A stretch of 34,572 nucleotides of DNA, taken from assembly GCA_002685455.1 (NCBI GenBank), contig NYXF01000087.1, forward strand, positions 1-34,572, in the 5' to 3' direction. The notes under the pieces are model-generated. The model was not told the origin of the DNA. It saw only the letters and a list, made by a program, of their open reading frames with translations, and did no database searches. The translations under genes were made by a program, and so were the position numbers. Below are positions 1 through 7,869 of the stretch, in pieces. Position 1 is the first letter of the stretch, and every line of letters begins with the position of its first letter. This stretch comes from Porticoccus sp. GTDB lineage: Bacteria; Pseudomonadota; Gammaproteobacteria; Pseudomonadales; Porticoccaceae.

Positions 1-634
1 CCCCTTGCACTTGGGCTATAAGTGGTATGGGGGGGCCAACTCCCAATAAATAAGAGGAACCTTTACTATCTACTTTTATTCTACCTTTTTCAGTAAGATT
101 GTTAAGATCCCAAATAGTTGCCTCATAAGACGAGGATTTATCCCAGCTTTTAAAACCAAAACAACCACCACTTGGTGCCATACCACAAGTCATAGAGCCA
201 GACTCCTCAACAGTTTCGGTGCTTCCATCAACCCATATTATATACCTAATTCCTAGTTCTTTGATTTGCTGGGTAACTATAGTATTTTTGAGGATTATTC
301 TCATACGGTTTAAATTTAAAGGAGCTATTCTTGGTTCAAACCAGGGGTAAAATTTATCCAAAAAGATTTTTTCTTCTATAACATTTAATTTTTCTGCGTT
401 TGAAATATTATCTCTGATGCAATTTATAAAACCAGGTTCTGTCTCATAAGAGCTACCATGTCTTCTTCCCATGATAACAATCTTTTCTTCTTTATTTAGG
501 CTCAGCCCTCCAAAGCTAGACTTTTGTTCGTCAACAACAGTTGAAGTTGAACAACTAGATATAAAGGGTATCATTAATAAAATTGGAATAAATAAATACC
601 CAAAAGTAATTCTACCAAGGCTTATAACCCTCAT
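1..634 (-). CDS. Putative lipoprotein, last visible gene of the envelope operon (3' end missing)
   Basis: The gene is open from an ATG at 634 to the left edge without a stop, giving 211 visible residues. The N-terminus is a lipoprotein signal: a hydrophobic stretch ends in an ISSC lipobox, so Cys28 would be lipidated. The mature part has no domain I recognise. It holds a Cys-containing segment (CGMAPSGGCFGFKSW) followed by SYEATIWDL, which looks like beta-strand-rich extracytoplasmic sequence. Its ATG overlaps the TGA of the preceding lipoprotein gene in an ATGA arrangement, implying translational coupling and the same transcript. The function is unknown. Placement as the twelfth gene of the channel/VWA operon suggests an outer-membrane or periplasmic accessory. 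The gene, and possibly the operon, continues beyond the window. Confidence 0.8.
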   Translation of the reverse strand, partial: MRVISLGRITFGYLFIPILLMIPFISSCSTSTVVDEQKSSFGGLSLNKEEKIVIMGRRHGSSYETEPGFINCIRDNISNAEKLNVIEEKIFLDKFYPWFEPRIAPLNLNRMRIILKNTIVTQQIKELGIRYIIWVDGSTETVEESGSMTCGMAPSGGCFGFKSWDKSSSYEATIWDLNNLTEKGRIKVDSKGSSYLLGVGPPIPLIAQVQG

Positions 635-1257
635 TTTTTGTAACCTTTTTTTTCCAAATATTCTTGTACCTCTGGGACTTGGCTGAATCTAGTTGCAATT
701 TGTACACCAGCATCACGCAGTGCCGCATTTGTTGCTTGATTAAGTGCTTTTTCTTGTGACTCTAAAAATCTCGTTTGGGTTCTTCCGTAAGAACTTATGG
801 TCCATCCACAAATATTAGAGTGCTGGCTATCAGAAATTTGTAACTTATACTGTATCCATATTTCGAAAACATTCACGCTTGTTTCATATGGCAAAGAGAG
901 TTGTAGATCCTCAACTGTAACCGAAACGTATAGATCTGAAAGCATTTCTGAGCTTAGTGGCTTCGTGCTAAATATTGACAATTTTTGAAACATAGAGCTA
1001 AAAATTTGATCAAATAACTCGCTCTGAGATTCTCCAAGTGAAATTATAATTTTCTCATCATCCTTCTCTCTCGTGAATGAGTAATCTGTAAATGCGCTAT
1101 CTAACACTAGACCTATTTTATAGGGTAGTTTTTCAATCAAAGCCGGTGGATGGTCGCTAATAACAACTACATGAGTTGAGCAGCTCATTAAGAGCATACT
1201 GGGTACAATTATCATGGTAAAAAATATTTTTTTTATAGTTACCAAAACATTATCCAT
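631..1257 (-). CDS. Putative lipoprotein of unknown function
   Basis: This 208-residue protein begins with a basic N-terminus, a hydrophobic core and an LMSC lipobox, so Cys26 is the likely lipidated residue. The mature part starts with PYKIGLVLD, followed by mixed alpha/beta sequence. It weakly resembles small outer-membrane lipoproteins of the YajG/LptE size class, but I cannot assign a family. The C-terminal third (about residues 165-208) is helical and charged. No clear ribosome-binding site precedes the ATG; the VWA gene upstream ends 24 bases earlier, so reinitiation is possible. Its stop overlaps the next lipoprotein start. It probably works with the preceding membrane complex, but only neighbourhood supports that. 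Confidence 0.8.
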   Translation of the reverse strand: MDNVLVTIKKIFFTMIIVPSMLLMSCSTHVVVISDHPPALIEKLPYKIGLVLDSAFTDYSFTREKDDEKIIISLGESQSELFDQIFSSMFQKLSIFSTKPLSSEMLSDLYVSVTVEDLQLSLPYETSVNVFEIWIQYKLQISDSQHSNICGWTISSYGRTQTRFLESQEKALNQATNAALRDAGVQIATRFSQVPEVQEYLEKKGYKK

Positions 1258-1281
1258 TTAATATATTTAGAAAGGAGAATT

Positions 1282-2268
1282 TTATTCAAGTCCAGTGAGG
1301 CCAACAAAAGTTCCATTGTTATCATAACTTAACTCCCTCATTAGCGCAGAAAAACGTGTAGCGGTTTTCAAATTTCCCCCTTCAACCTGGAAGTGGACGG
1401 GAAAACCAATCGTATGTATACGAACCAATCTCTCGACTCCATCAGCTTTATTGATTTTATCAGTTACTTTTAGAACTTGACCAATAGAACCACCGGTGAA
1501 ATCATCGCCAAATACATATAAGCTAATTTTCTTTTTAGAAGAATAAAACTGCCTTATTGCTTTTTGTATGCCCTCAACAGGACTCGAGTTACTAAACGGC
1601 GCCCAATTTGTGAGACGATTTAATATTGCTTTTCTTCTTGCAGGAGTGTCAGGTATCCATTTTTTGCTAAAACTTGAAAACATGTAGTCACCCATATCAT
1701 TCATTACCTGGATGCCTTTAACTTTCGGATAAATATTAAGAATATTAATCATCTCTTTTTTTACTCTGGTCCAAGCGAAATTCGACATGCTACCTGATGT
1801 ATCGATTATGAAAACGATATATTCACTATCAACTGGAATTCCGCCAATAATATTTTCGTTAGATTTTTTTTGAGATTTTGATAAGCGACGCATAACATCA
1901 GTAAGACTTTGTTGAGCTAGTTCAAGCTGGTTTTTTTCGTCAAAAAATATTGAGTTATTTTTTTGTCTCTTCATTAGATCTTTTTCTAGATTAGCAACTG
2001 CTTTTCTAACTTGCATCAGCTGGTTTTCTTTAGATCTGAGCGATTCCTGTAGTACATTGATTTCCCCGCGTATCTCAAATAGCCTACTTTGCGTTGCAGA
2101 AATATTTGATAATATTAAATGCTTTTTAGTTTGAAAAAATGATGAATCGACGGATTTTGCAATTAATAACAAAAGAACTATTGCTCCAAAACCACAGCTA
2201 ATGACATCTAAAAACGAGATACTAATTTCGTTTGTATTTCGCTTAACCCTAGTATCTTTTTTACTCAT
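1282..2268 (-). CDS. Membrane-anchored VWA protein with TolR/ExbD-like membrane segment (paralogue 2)
   Basis: I chose the ATG at 2268 (328 residues). It forms an ATGA overlap with the upstream stop and has an AAGAG about nine bases upstream; the longer reading from 2274 would use TTG. Residues 1-16 are basic and cytoplasmic. One membrane helix (about 17-38, SISFLDVISCGFGAIVLLLL) carries an aspartate at 21, placed like the proton-relay Asp of ExbD/TolR/MotB. A coiled coil spans about 48-135. A VWA domain follows, with metal-site DTSGS at 156-160 and a distal GDD near 254-256. The usual Thr-containing loop reads NSSP, so the metal site may be altered. It pairs with the adjacent paralogue and the ExbB-like channel. 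The topology predicts a periplasmic VWA domain. Assignment to VWA is firm; the role is inferred. Confidence 0.88.
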   Translation of the reverse strand: MSKKDTRVKRNTNEISISFLDVISCGFGAIVLLLLIAKSVDSSFFQTKKHLILSNISATQSRLFEIRGEINVLQESLRSKENQLMQVRKAVANLEKDLMKRQKNNSIFFDEKNQLELAQQSLTDVMRRLSKSQKKSNENIIGGIPVDSEYIVFIIDTSGSMSNFAWTRVKKEMINILNIYPKVKGIQVMNDMGDYMFSSFSKKWIPDTPARRKAILNRLTNWAPFSNSSPVEGIQKAIRQFYSSKKKISLYVFGDDFTGGSIGQVLKVTDKINKADGVERLVRIHTIGFPVHFQVEGGNLKTATRFSALMRELSYDNNGTFVGLTGLE

Positions 2269-3308
2269 GGCCAATCTCTTGATGGACTCATAAAAGATCC
2301 TTTAGTTGATATTGCTAACTTCCAGTAGTTTGCTGCAGCGAATGGATCGCCTTCCATAGGGAACAGTAGTATATTGACTGGAGTTTGTGATGGTAATTCT
2401 TTTAAAGATTCTTGAAATAACTCCAATCTATCATTGCTACTAACCAAAACATTTTTCTTTTTCTTGTAACCTTGAGTAGGTAAGCCATCTGTTATTAAAA
2501 ATATATTATCTGGAGGATCTTGAAATTTGTTTAAAACCTCAAAAGCTTTAGTCAGATTCGTACCTCCATTTGGAACTTTTTCTTTTAGTACCCGCACTGT
2601 GGAATTCAAACTAGATAAGTCCTCCACCTTTTTCCATTCCCTATCATCATTATTGATTGACTCAACAACAGAGTTAAATATATATATTTGATAAAGGCCG
2701 TCCTTTGGTAGCTGAGAGATCAGCCATTCAGTCGTTTTTATAGTGCGCTTCCATTTAGGAGAGTTTTTTTTCGATTCATCATCCATATTTCGAAATCGGA
2801 TAACATTCACAATAGAGTCGGAAAGCATGCTAGCTGAAGCGTCAATCAAGAAAATAGTTCTTTTGCCGCTCAATTTAAGACCAGTGAGATATTGTCTCTC
2901 TCCGTCTCCTAAAAATTGCCTTATATTTTTTCCGTCACCCTGTTCTTTAAGACGTTGTACCTTTTCTTGGAGCACATAAACTTTTTCTCTTAAGGCATTC
3001 AACTCCTCTTCCGGATTTTTCTCTATAGCTAGAGTTTTTTTTGCTATTTGGATTTCTTTTATTATTTTTGCAATATCTTCGTTTGTGATATCCAAGGTAT
3101 TTTTAAGCCTTGATAAATCTGCCTTACCAGTTTGAATTTCCTCAAGAAGAAGATTGTGTTCGGAAGTTCTTCCTATATCATTTTGTGTAGTAGAAATAGG
3201 GTTGTGTTTTAATATGAGAAATAAAAGAGTAACAGCGCCAAATCCACAAGCCATAATATCTAAAAAAGATAAACTAAAAGTTGTGATTTTGCGTTGTGAT
3301 TTCGCCAT
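2265..3308 (-). CDS. Membrane-anchored VWA protein with TolR/ExbD-like membrane segment (paralogue 1)
   Basis: This 347-residue protein has a basic N-terminus, one membrane helix (about 12-34, SLSFLDIMACGFGAVTLLFL) with Asp17 at its start, and a long coiled coil (about 45-125). A VWA domain from about 148 to the end has a complete MIDAS: DASAS at 156-160, GGTNL with Thr250, and ITDG with Asp274. It shares the S-F-L-D-[VI]-x-x-C-G-F-G-A signature with the next gene but is otherwise diverged, so the two are old paralogues. The start lies one base after the upstream stop, with an AAGG ten bases before the ATG. The single-helix, Asp-bearing layout next to a MotA/TolQ/ExbB protein suggests an ExbD-type partner whose periplasmic domain is VWA instead of the usual ExbD fold or OmpA-type domain. 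Confidence 0.9.
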   Translation of the reverse strand: MAKSQRKITTFSLSFLDIMACGFGAVTLLFLILKHNPISTTQNDIGRTSEHNLLLEEIQTGKADLSRLKNTLDITNEDIAKIIKEIQIAKKTLAIEKNPEEELNALREKVYVLQEKVQRLKEQGDGKNIRQFLGDGERQYLTGLKLSGKRTIFLIDASASMLSDSIVNVIRFRNMDDESKKNSPKWKRTIKTTEWLISQLPKDGLYQIYIFNSVVESINNDDREWKKVEDLSSLNSTVRVLKEKVPNGGTNLTKAFEVLNKFQDPPDNIFLITDGLPTQGYKKKKNVLVSSNDRLELFQESLKELPSQTPVNILLFPMEGDPFAAANYWKLAISTKGSFMSPSRDWP

Positions 3309-3309
3309 T

Positions 3310-4608
3310 TCAAGTAACCTTGATCAATTGAAAAGATTCAGATCCAACTGTAATAATTTGCCCTAGATTTAACCGAACCTTTTCTTCTTGATCTTTGTCT
3401 TGATCATTTATATATAAATCACTTTGCATTAAAAAAATTGATTTTTTCGATATTTGATTTTGAGAAAACTCAAGAGAACCATTATGTAGTTTAAAATATA
3501 GGATATTTTTTATTGCTACAGCTTTATTTTTATATAAAACATGGGTCGGTATTTCATTTGAGGATGAATTTGAATTTTGTGATGCGTCAACACTTGGAAT
3601 ATTTAAGGAGGTGACGAGTTTCCTAAGTTTTTGACCTTGTTTGATATTTTGTATATTTTCAAAAGCGCCAAAAATTGCAGCATCCTTTTTTAATATATGA
3701 AATTCCCCTAGTTTTTCAATAACCCCTGGTAGTAACTTTAACCTGTGGTTAGCAACCAAAATATCATCATCCTTAATTATAGTCATAAACTTCTTTTTTA
3801 GTTGATTGATTTTCTTTGCGCTCTCTGTCAGAAGTTCATCAAGACTAATTGTTAACTGATAGTTACCTAGAGGACTGCTTAGGACAGCCGTTGTTTCTGA
3901 ACCTCGATTTAGTTTTTCAAGCCATTTTGGTAAAGAGTTATAAAGTTGCCATTCTCCCTCAGCAGTATATAGAGGGTCATATCGATGTTCTTTGATAAAT
4001 TTATTGGCAATATTTCTAGCCCAGACATCATAGATAGTTTTTATCCCTATATCTGAAACAACATCAACACTTAATCTCTTAGTTAGCGTTTTGCTCTTGA
4101 GCAACCTAGTAAAAACTGTTTGATGTAATTCTATATCCATATATATCAAACACTCATCATTTTTTGACCTTCCCTCAATATCAAAATTACACGTAGCTGC
4201 GATAGCAGAATCAATTAAACCAAGTATTTCAAAACTCGATGCTTCAGCTAAGCCAAGAATTATAGAAAGTTGTTCACGATCCAATGAACCTGGTACAGCG
4301 AATATAATTTGACTCGGGTTATTTAGTTTCTTATGTAAATCGGTTAATTGCTGGAAGGCCAGATCGGCATTATGCCTAGCTTTTTTTGTTGGGTGATTAA
4401 GTGGAGAGAGATTCAGTTGTCTCCAAAACTGATTGAAACTATTTTGTGGAGATAAGAAACTTTTTTTGAGAGCAATATCTCCGGTTTCAATCCTATCATT
4501 GCTTAAAAAAGCATATCCTGGACTTATAAAAATTTCATCTATATTGGTTCCACAACAGTGACCGGAGTCATTTATTTCAATAATTGCTAAGCTCTTATTT
4601 TTACTCAT
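3310..4608 (-). CDS. Degenerate Hsp70/actin-fold protein with possible FHA-like C-terminal domain
   Basis: This 432-residue protein has no signal peptide or membrane helix, so it is probably cytoplasmic. Residues 1-320 follow the Hsp70/actin order: an N-terminal strand region (AIIEIND), IIFAVPGSLD near 101-110, LAEASSFEILGLIDSAIAAT near 120-139 (compare the Hsp70 helix before EPTAAA), an MDIE strand near 157, and LLPGVIEKLGE near 292. The glycine-rich phosphate loops of active Hsp70s are missing, so ATP hydrolysis is doubtful. Residues about 355-432 are beta-rich and end VRLNLGQIITVGSESFQLIKV, resembling the last strands of an FHA-type domain; this is tentative. It sits between the channel gene and the VWA genes, so it may be a cytoplasmic adaptor or assembly factor. 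A PilM-like role is an alternative, but no pilus genes are nearby. Confidence 0.72.
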   Translation of the reverse strand: MSKNKSLAIIEINDSGHCCGTNIDEIFISPGYAFLSNDRIETGDIALKKSFLSPQNSFNQFWRQLNLSPLNHPTKKARHNADLAFQQLTDLHKKLNNPSQIIFAVPGSLDREQLSIILGLAEASSFEILGLIDSAIAATCNFDIEGRSKNDECLIYMDIELHQTVFTRLLKSKTLTKRLSVDVVSDIGIKTIYDVWARNIANKFIKEHRYDPLYTAEGEWQLYNSLPKWLEKLNRGSETTAVLSSPLGNYQLTISLDELLTESAKKINQLKKKFMTIIKDDDILVANHRLKLLPGVIEKLGEFHILKKDAAIFGAFENIQNIKQGQKLRKLVTSLNIPSVDASQNSNSSSNEIPTHVLYKNKAVAIKNILYFKLHNGSLEFSQNQISKKSIFLMQSDLYINDQDKDQEEKVRLNLGQIITVGSESFQLIKVT

Positions 4609-4650
4609 ATGAAGACTTTATATGCTATTAATCGTTGGTATTCTATTACT

Positions 4651-5448
4651 TTAATCGGTTTTTAGATGCCTTATTAAATTTCTATCACAGTAATTATGTG
4701 AATCTAAAACTAATCGTTCTTGTGCTAGTTGCAGCTGATGGACTATAAACATTAGAAAAATACTTATTACTAATGCAATGAAAGTAGAATTAAAAGCTAC
4801 ACCTAAGCTAGCTGTAACTCCAACAATATCTCCCTGAACTGCTTTATGAGCTTGACTAAGCGCTTCTCCAATACCTCTTACAGTGCCAATAAAACCAATA
4901 GAAGGAATTGCCCATGCAATATAACGAACCATAGAGAGTTCTGAATCTAGCTTATCTGACTCTTTATCTAAAACTTCATTTATAGAATTTGAAACATCTT
5001 GTATGTTTTTTGTAGAATCAAACCTGTGGAGAGCAGTTAATAGCGTTCTTGCGATTAACCCTTCTTTTTGTGCGGTTGTTAATGCTTGAATTGGGCGAGA
5101 TATTTGACGTGCATCTTCGGGAAGTATTGGGGTCCCCTCTACAACAGTCAGTAGTTGATGGTTCAATAATTTTCGTTCGTGGACAATAATTCTTGCTTTA
5201 TAGCCCATGATAGCACAGGCCCAAATCATCAATATAAAACAGGCTTCCTGTTCAAAGTCTTTTATGACGATATAGAAAGATCTTTCTGCTACGTAGGGCT
5301 CGCCTGCCTCTTCCTTGACTAACTGATTTTCTAATAAAATATTTGCGTTAGGCCTTATCAATGTAAGATAAACTGTGTGGACAATAATCAAGGCGAGAAT
5401 TAGTGAAAAAATTTGATACATGAATTCTGAAGAGACTTTAAATTGCAT
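4651..5448 (-). CDS. MotA/TolQ/ExbB-family proton channel subunit
   Basis: This 265-residue inner-membrane protein has four predicted membrane helices (about 8-32, 64-86, 173-196, 206-237). The last two carry the family core: AWAIPSIGFIGTVRGIG (Thr189) and TASLGVAFNSTFIALVISI (Ser221/Thr222), matching the pore-lining positions of TolQ/ExbB/MotA. The cytoplasmic loop between helices 2 and 3 is about 85 residues, larger than the small ExbB loop. Known members form pentamers around a dimer of ExbD/TolR/MotB and convert ion flow into movement of periplasmic partners. Here the only candidates for the second subunit are the two VWA proteins two and three genes downstream. A strong GGAG lies eight bases before the ATG. 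Family assignment is firm; ion specificity cannot be read. Confidence 0.92.
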   Translation of the reverse strand: MQFKVSSEFMYQIFSLILALIIVHTVYLTLIRPNANILLENQLVKEEAGEPYVAERSFYIVIKDFEQEACFILMIWACAIMGYKARIIVHERKLLNHQLLTVVEGTPILPEDARQISRPIQALTTAQKEGLIARTLLTALHRFDSTKNIQDVSNSINEVLDKESDKLDSELSMVRYIAWAIPSIGFIGTVRGIGEALSQAHKAVQGDIVGVTASLGVAFNSTFIALVISIFLMFIVHQLQLAQERLVLDSHNYCDRNLIRHLKTD

Positions 5449-5460
5449 TTATATAACTCC

Positions 5461-5721
5461 TTAAATATCTGCAGGGAAGGGGATAGCTAGATCTTCTGAA
5501 ATCTCTTCGCTGGGTTTGAATTTCTTGGTAATTATTTTTTTATTAGGCGCCTCTAGTGCTTTTTTTGTCAATGAGTTTGAATTATTATTTTCAGGTTTTG
5601 TTATTTCAGAGCTATTTGTCTCTAAATTTTTAGCTTCTGCAATATTAGTGGCCTGTAAATCATCGGCAGCAATATAGCAACTAAACCCGATTAATATAAA
5701 TAAAATGTAATAGAATCTCAC
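5461..5721 (-). CDS. Small exported protein of the envelope operon
   Basis: This 86-residue product starts at a GTG preceded by a good GAGGG site five bases away. It has a cleavable signal peptide (about 1-18, ending near YIAAD), a low-complexity Asn/Ser/Glu/Lys linker, and a distinct acidic C-terminal segment (FKPSEEISEDLAIPFPADI) that looks like the functional part because the rest is poorly ordered. It sits 40 bases after the PEGA/FGE gene and 12 bases before the channel gene. A short periplasmic peptide with a folded tail next to an ExbB-like channel could be a regulator or plug of the complex, but there is no direct evidence. No known family is recognised. Confidence 0.75.
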   Translation of the reverse strand: MRFYYILFILIGFSCYIAADDLQATNIAEAKNLETNSSEITKPENNNSNSLTKKALEAPNKKIITKKFKPSEEISEDLAIPFPADI

Positions 5722-5761
5722 GGTTTCCCTCAGTTTTGATCAACTTTTTGTAACTTCACAC

Positions 5762-7867
5762 TTATTTTTTAACTATTGGCTGGATAAATCGTGCGATTCT
5801 AAATCCAACATCATCTGTAGGACTGTTTGCCATATCTCTGAAGGTCAGCCTTAAAGAGCTCAAGCTGCTATCGCGCCAGCTGCTGCCCCGAATAGTTTTA
5901 AATTTTCCACTTTTAGGTCCCATAGGATCGATCTCAGCGGTACCACTTAGATTAAATTTGATTTCATAAAAATCATTAACCCATTCAGATACATTTCCTT
6001 GCAGATCATATAATCCTTTTTCATTTTCATCAAAACTCCCAACTATTGAGGTTGTTGGATATCCATCATCGAAGAGAGGAATTACTGAACTTAAGATATC
6101 AGATGCACTTTTATCAGCAAAATTTCCACTCTTATTTTTTGGGGGATAACCAGTAAATAAAGTCTCTGACTCAACAGCTATATTTTGGGAACGAGCTACC
6201 CATGACCACTCTGCTTCAGTTGGTAGACGATAACCAATACCTCCTGTGTCAGTACCAATAAGTTTACCATTTTCTTCTGTATAAAACGGAACTAGCCCAT
6301 CTTTCTTACTTAGCCAGTTACAATACAGAGCGGCTTGTTCCCAGCTAATATTCACTACAGGCTGTTTAGGTTTATTTAAAGTTTTTCCTTTAAAATGTCG
6401 TGAGCTATGTTTTTGAAACTCTGAGAACTGTTCATTCGTAACCTCTTTCGTTGCAATATAAAAAGGGCGGGTGATAATTATTTTACGCAATACCTCATTA
6501 GCTCGACGACCAATCTCTTGCCTTGGAGCTCCCATAAAAAACTCATTTATTGGTCTAAAAAATTTTAGTTTATGGTTCATAGTAGTAATTATCTCTTTTG
6601 GCACACTAGCCCAATAAGCCTGCTCTTCAGTTAACAATTGTACGTCTATTATTTGTTCAAATTTTGGTTGGGGCGTGATAAATTTTTTATAGCTAGCATA
6701 ACCAGTCTTTTTCACCTCTATAAGTTGAGGGTGAGAGGGAAGCTGAAATTCTCTATTACCAGTACCTTGAGGTTCTTCATTAATCCAAACTGAGGAATCT
6801 TTTGGTGACACAACAACTGTTACAGCACCCATAATTGGATTCATATCCACAGAAATTTTTCTTTTTTCTCCAGATACTAATGAGATAGATTTCTTTTGAG
6901 TCAAGTAACCATTAAGAAAAATAGCTATATCGTGTTCTTTCTTGGCGTTTAAGTATAAGGTCAGTGGTGTGTTACCCTTATATTCTCCATCTAAAGTAAT
7001 TGTTGCTCCAGATGGTATAGTAGTTAGATCTAGAGTCCCATCTGCAAGTTCTAACTCTATTTTGGGAAATATTTTTGTTTTTCCAGAATCTATTGATAGT
7101 TTTTTTTTCCAAGTTTTATATCCATCGTATGATAGTGAAACTATTTCACCAGTTGATAGAATTGGCACTGAGAAAGGAGTATTTCCAATATATCTATCAT
7201 TTATTTTAATCTCTGCTCCTGATGGAGAGGAGTCTAGTTCTAAAAAACCCCAGTCTGGTTCAAGGTCAATGTGGATATCTTGTTGAATATCTAGACCATC
7301 AATTTTGACATCTAATTTTTTGGTCTTATAACGTGGGAGACTCAAATTTATTTCATATTCTCCGGATTGAATAGATTTTATATTGAAAGGAGTCAGTCCG
7401 ACCACCTCACTGCCCATAATGATTTCGCTACCTGATGGCTTGGAAGTCAACCTTAAGTGTCCTGGTTTTTTTTTCATAGTTAATTCGAGTTGAGCAAGAT
7501 TTTTTTCGTTAACAGTGAATGTGTGATTTAAGTCGAAATAACCTGGAGCAAGTGCTTTTAAAGTATAATCACCAGGCCTTACTAAATAATTATCTGACAG
7601 CTGAAAGCTTAAACCGCCATAGATATTAACTTTGGGCTTGGCTTCAGTGGGTGCAATTGTTACAACCACTGACTTTGCCGTAAGCAGAAACCAAATTATA
7701 GATAAGCTGATTAAGAACGCTAATCCTATTGTAACTTTGATAGGGCTGAAAAGTATCTTGGATCTTTTGCTTGATCTCGCTATTGGCTTAAAATTTATAG
7801 GAACGAGCTTTTCATCAACAAATGATGGTTGTTCAGATGAGGCATTTTTATTATCTTTTTCTTTCAT
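5762..7867 (-). CDS. PEGA-repeat protein with FGE-sulfatase (SUMF1-type) domain
   Basis: This 701-residue protein has a basic cytoplasmic tail, one membrane helix (about 42-63) and a periplasmic remainder. A PEGA-like N-terminal unit (about 68-131) is followed by four PEGA repeats (about 137-203, 206-273, 277-343, 346-412), each with the S-x-P-x-x-[AS]-x-[IV] pattern. An FGE-sulfatase fold occupies about 430-697, shown by FYIATKEVTNEQF, YRLPTEAEW near 546-554, GNVSEW near 624-629 and GFRIAR near 688-693. The two catalytic cysteines of true formylglycine-generating enzymes are absent: the region reads RGSSWRDSSLSSLRLTFR. It is therefore more likely a binding or structural module. PEGA domains are commonly surface or envelope-binding. 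The gene starts two bases after the preceding TPR gene ends. Confidence 0.88.
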   Translation of the reverse strand: MKEKDNKNASSEQPSFVDEKLVPINFKPIARSSKRSKILFSPIKVTIGLAFLISLSIIWFLLTAKSVVVTIAPTEAKPKVNIYGGLSFQLSDNYLVRPGDYTLKALAPGYFDLNHTFTVNEKNLAQLELTMKKKPGHLRLTSKPSGSEIIMGSEVVGLTPFNIKSIQSGEYEINLSLPRYKTKKLDVKIDGLDIQQDIHIDLEPDWGFLELDSSPSGAEIKINDRYIGNTPFSVPILSTGEIVSLSYDGYKTWKKKLSIDSGKTKIFPKIELELADGTLDLTTIPSGATITLDGEYKGNTPLTLYLNAKKEHDIAIFLNGYLTQKKSISLVSGEKRKISVDMNPIMGAVTVVVSPKDSSVWINEEPQGTGNREFQLPSHPQLIEVKKTGYASYKKFITPQPKFEQIIDVQLLTEEQAYWASVPKEIITTMNHKLKFFRPINEFFMGAPRQEIGRRANEVLRKIIITRPFYIATKEVTNEQFSEFQKHSSRHFKGKTLNKPKQPVVNISWEQAALYCNWLSKKDGLVPFYTEENGKLIGTDTGGIGYRLPTEAEWSWVARSQNIAVESETLFTGYPPKNKSGNFADKSASDILSSVIPLFDDGYPTTSIVGSFDENEKGLYDLQGNVSEWVNDFYEIKFNLSGTAEIDPMGPKSGKFKTIRGSSWRDSSLSSLRLTFRDMANSPTDDVGFRIARFIQPIVKK

Positions 7868-7869
7868 AA

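Noticed and set aside
4651..5448. Zorya-type defence system (ZorA-like channel)
   Set aside because: The channel family fits, but there is no ZorB-like peptidoglycan-binding partner, helicase or nuclease, and the neighbours are lipoproteins, TPR and PEGA proteins, pointing to the envelope.
631..5448. Tol-Pal system
   Set aside because: No TolB propeller, Pal/OmpA-type domain or CpoB is visible, and the TolR-like proteins carry VWA domains.
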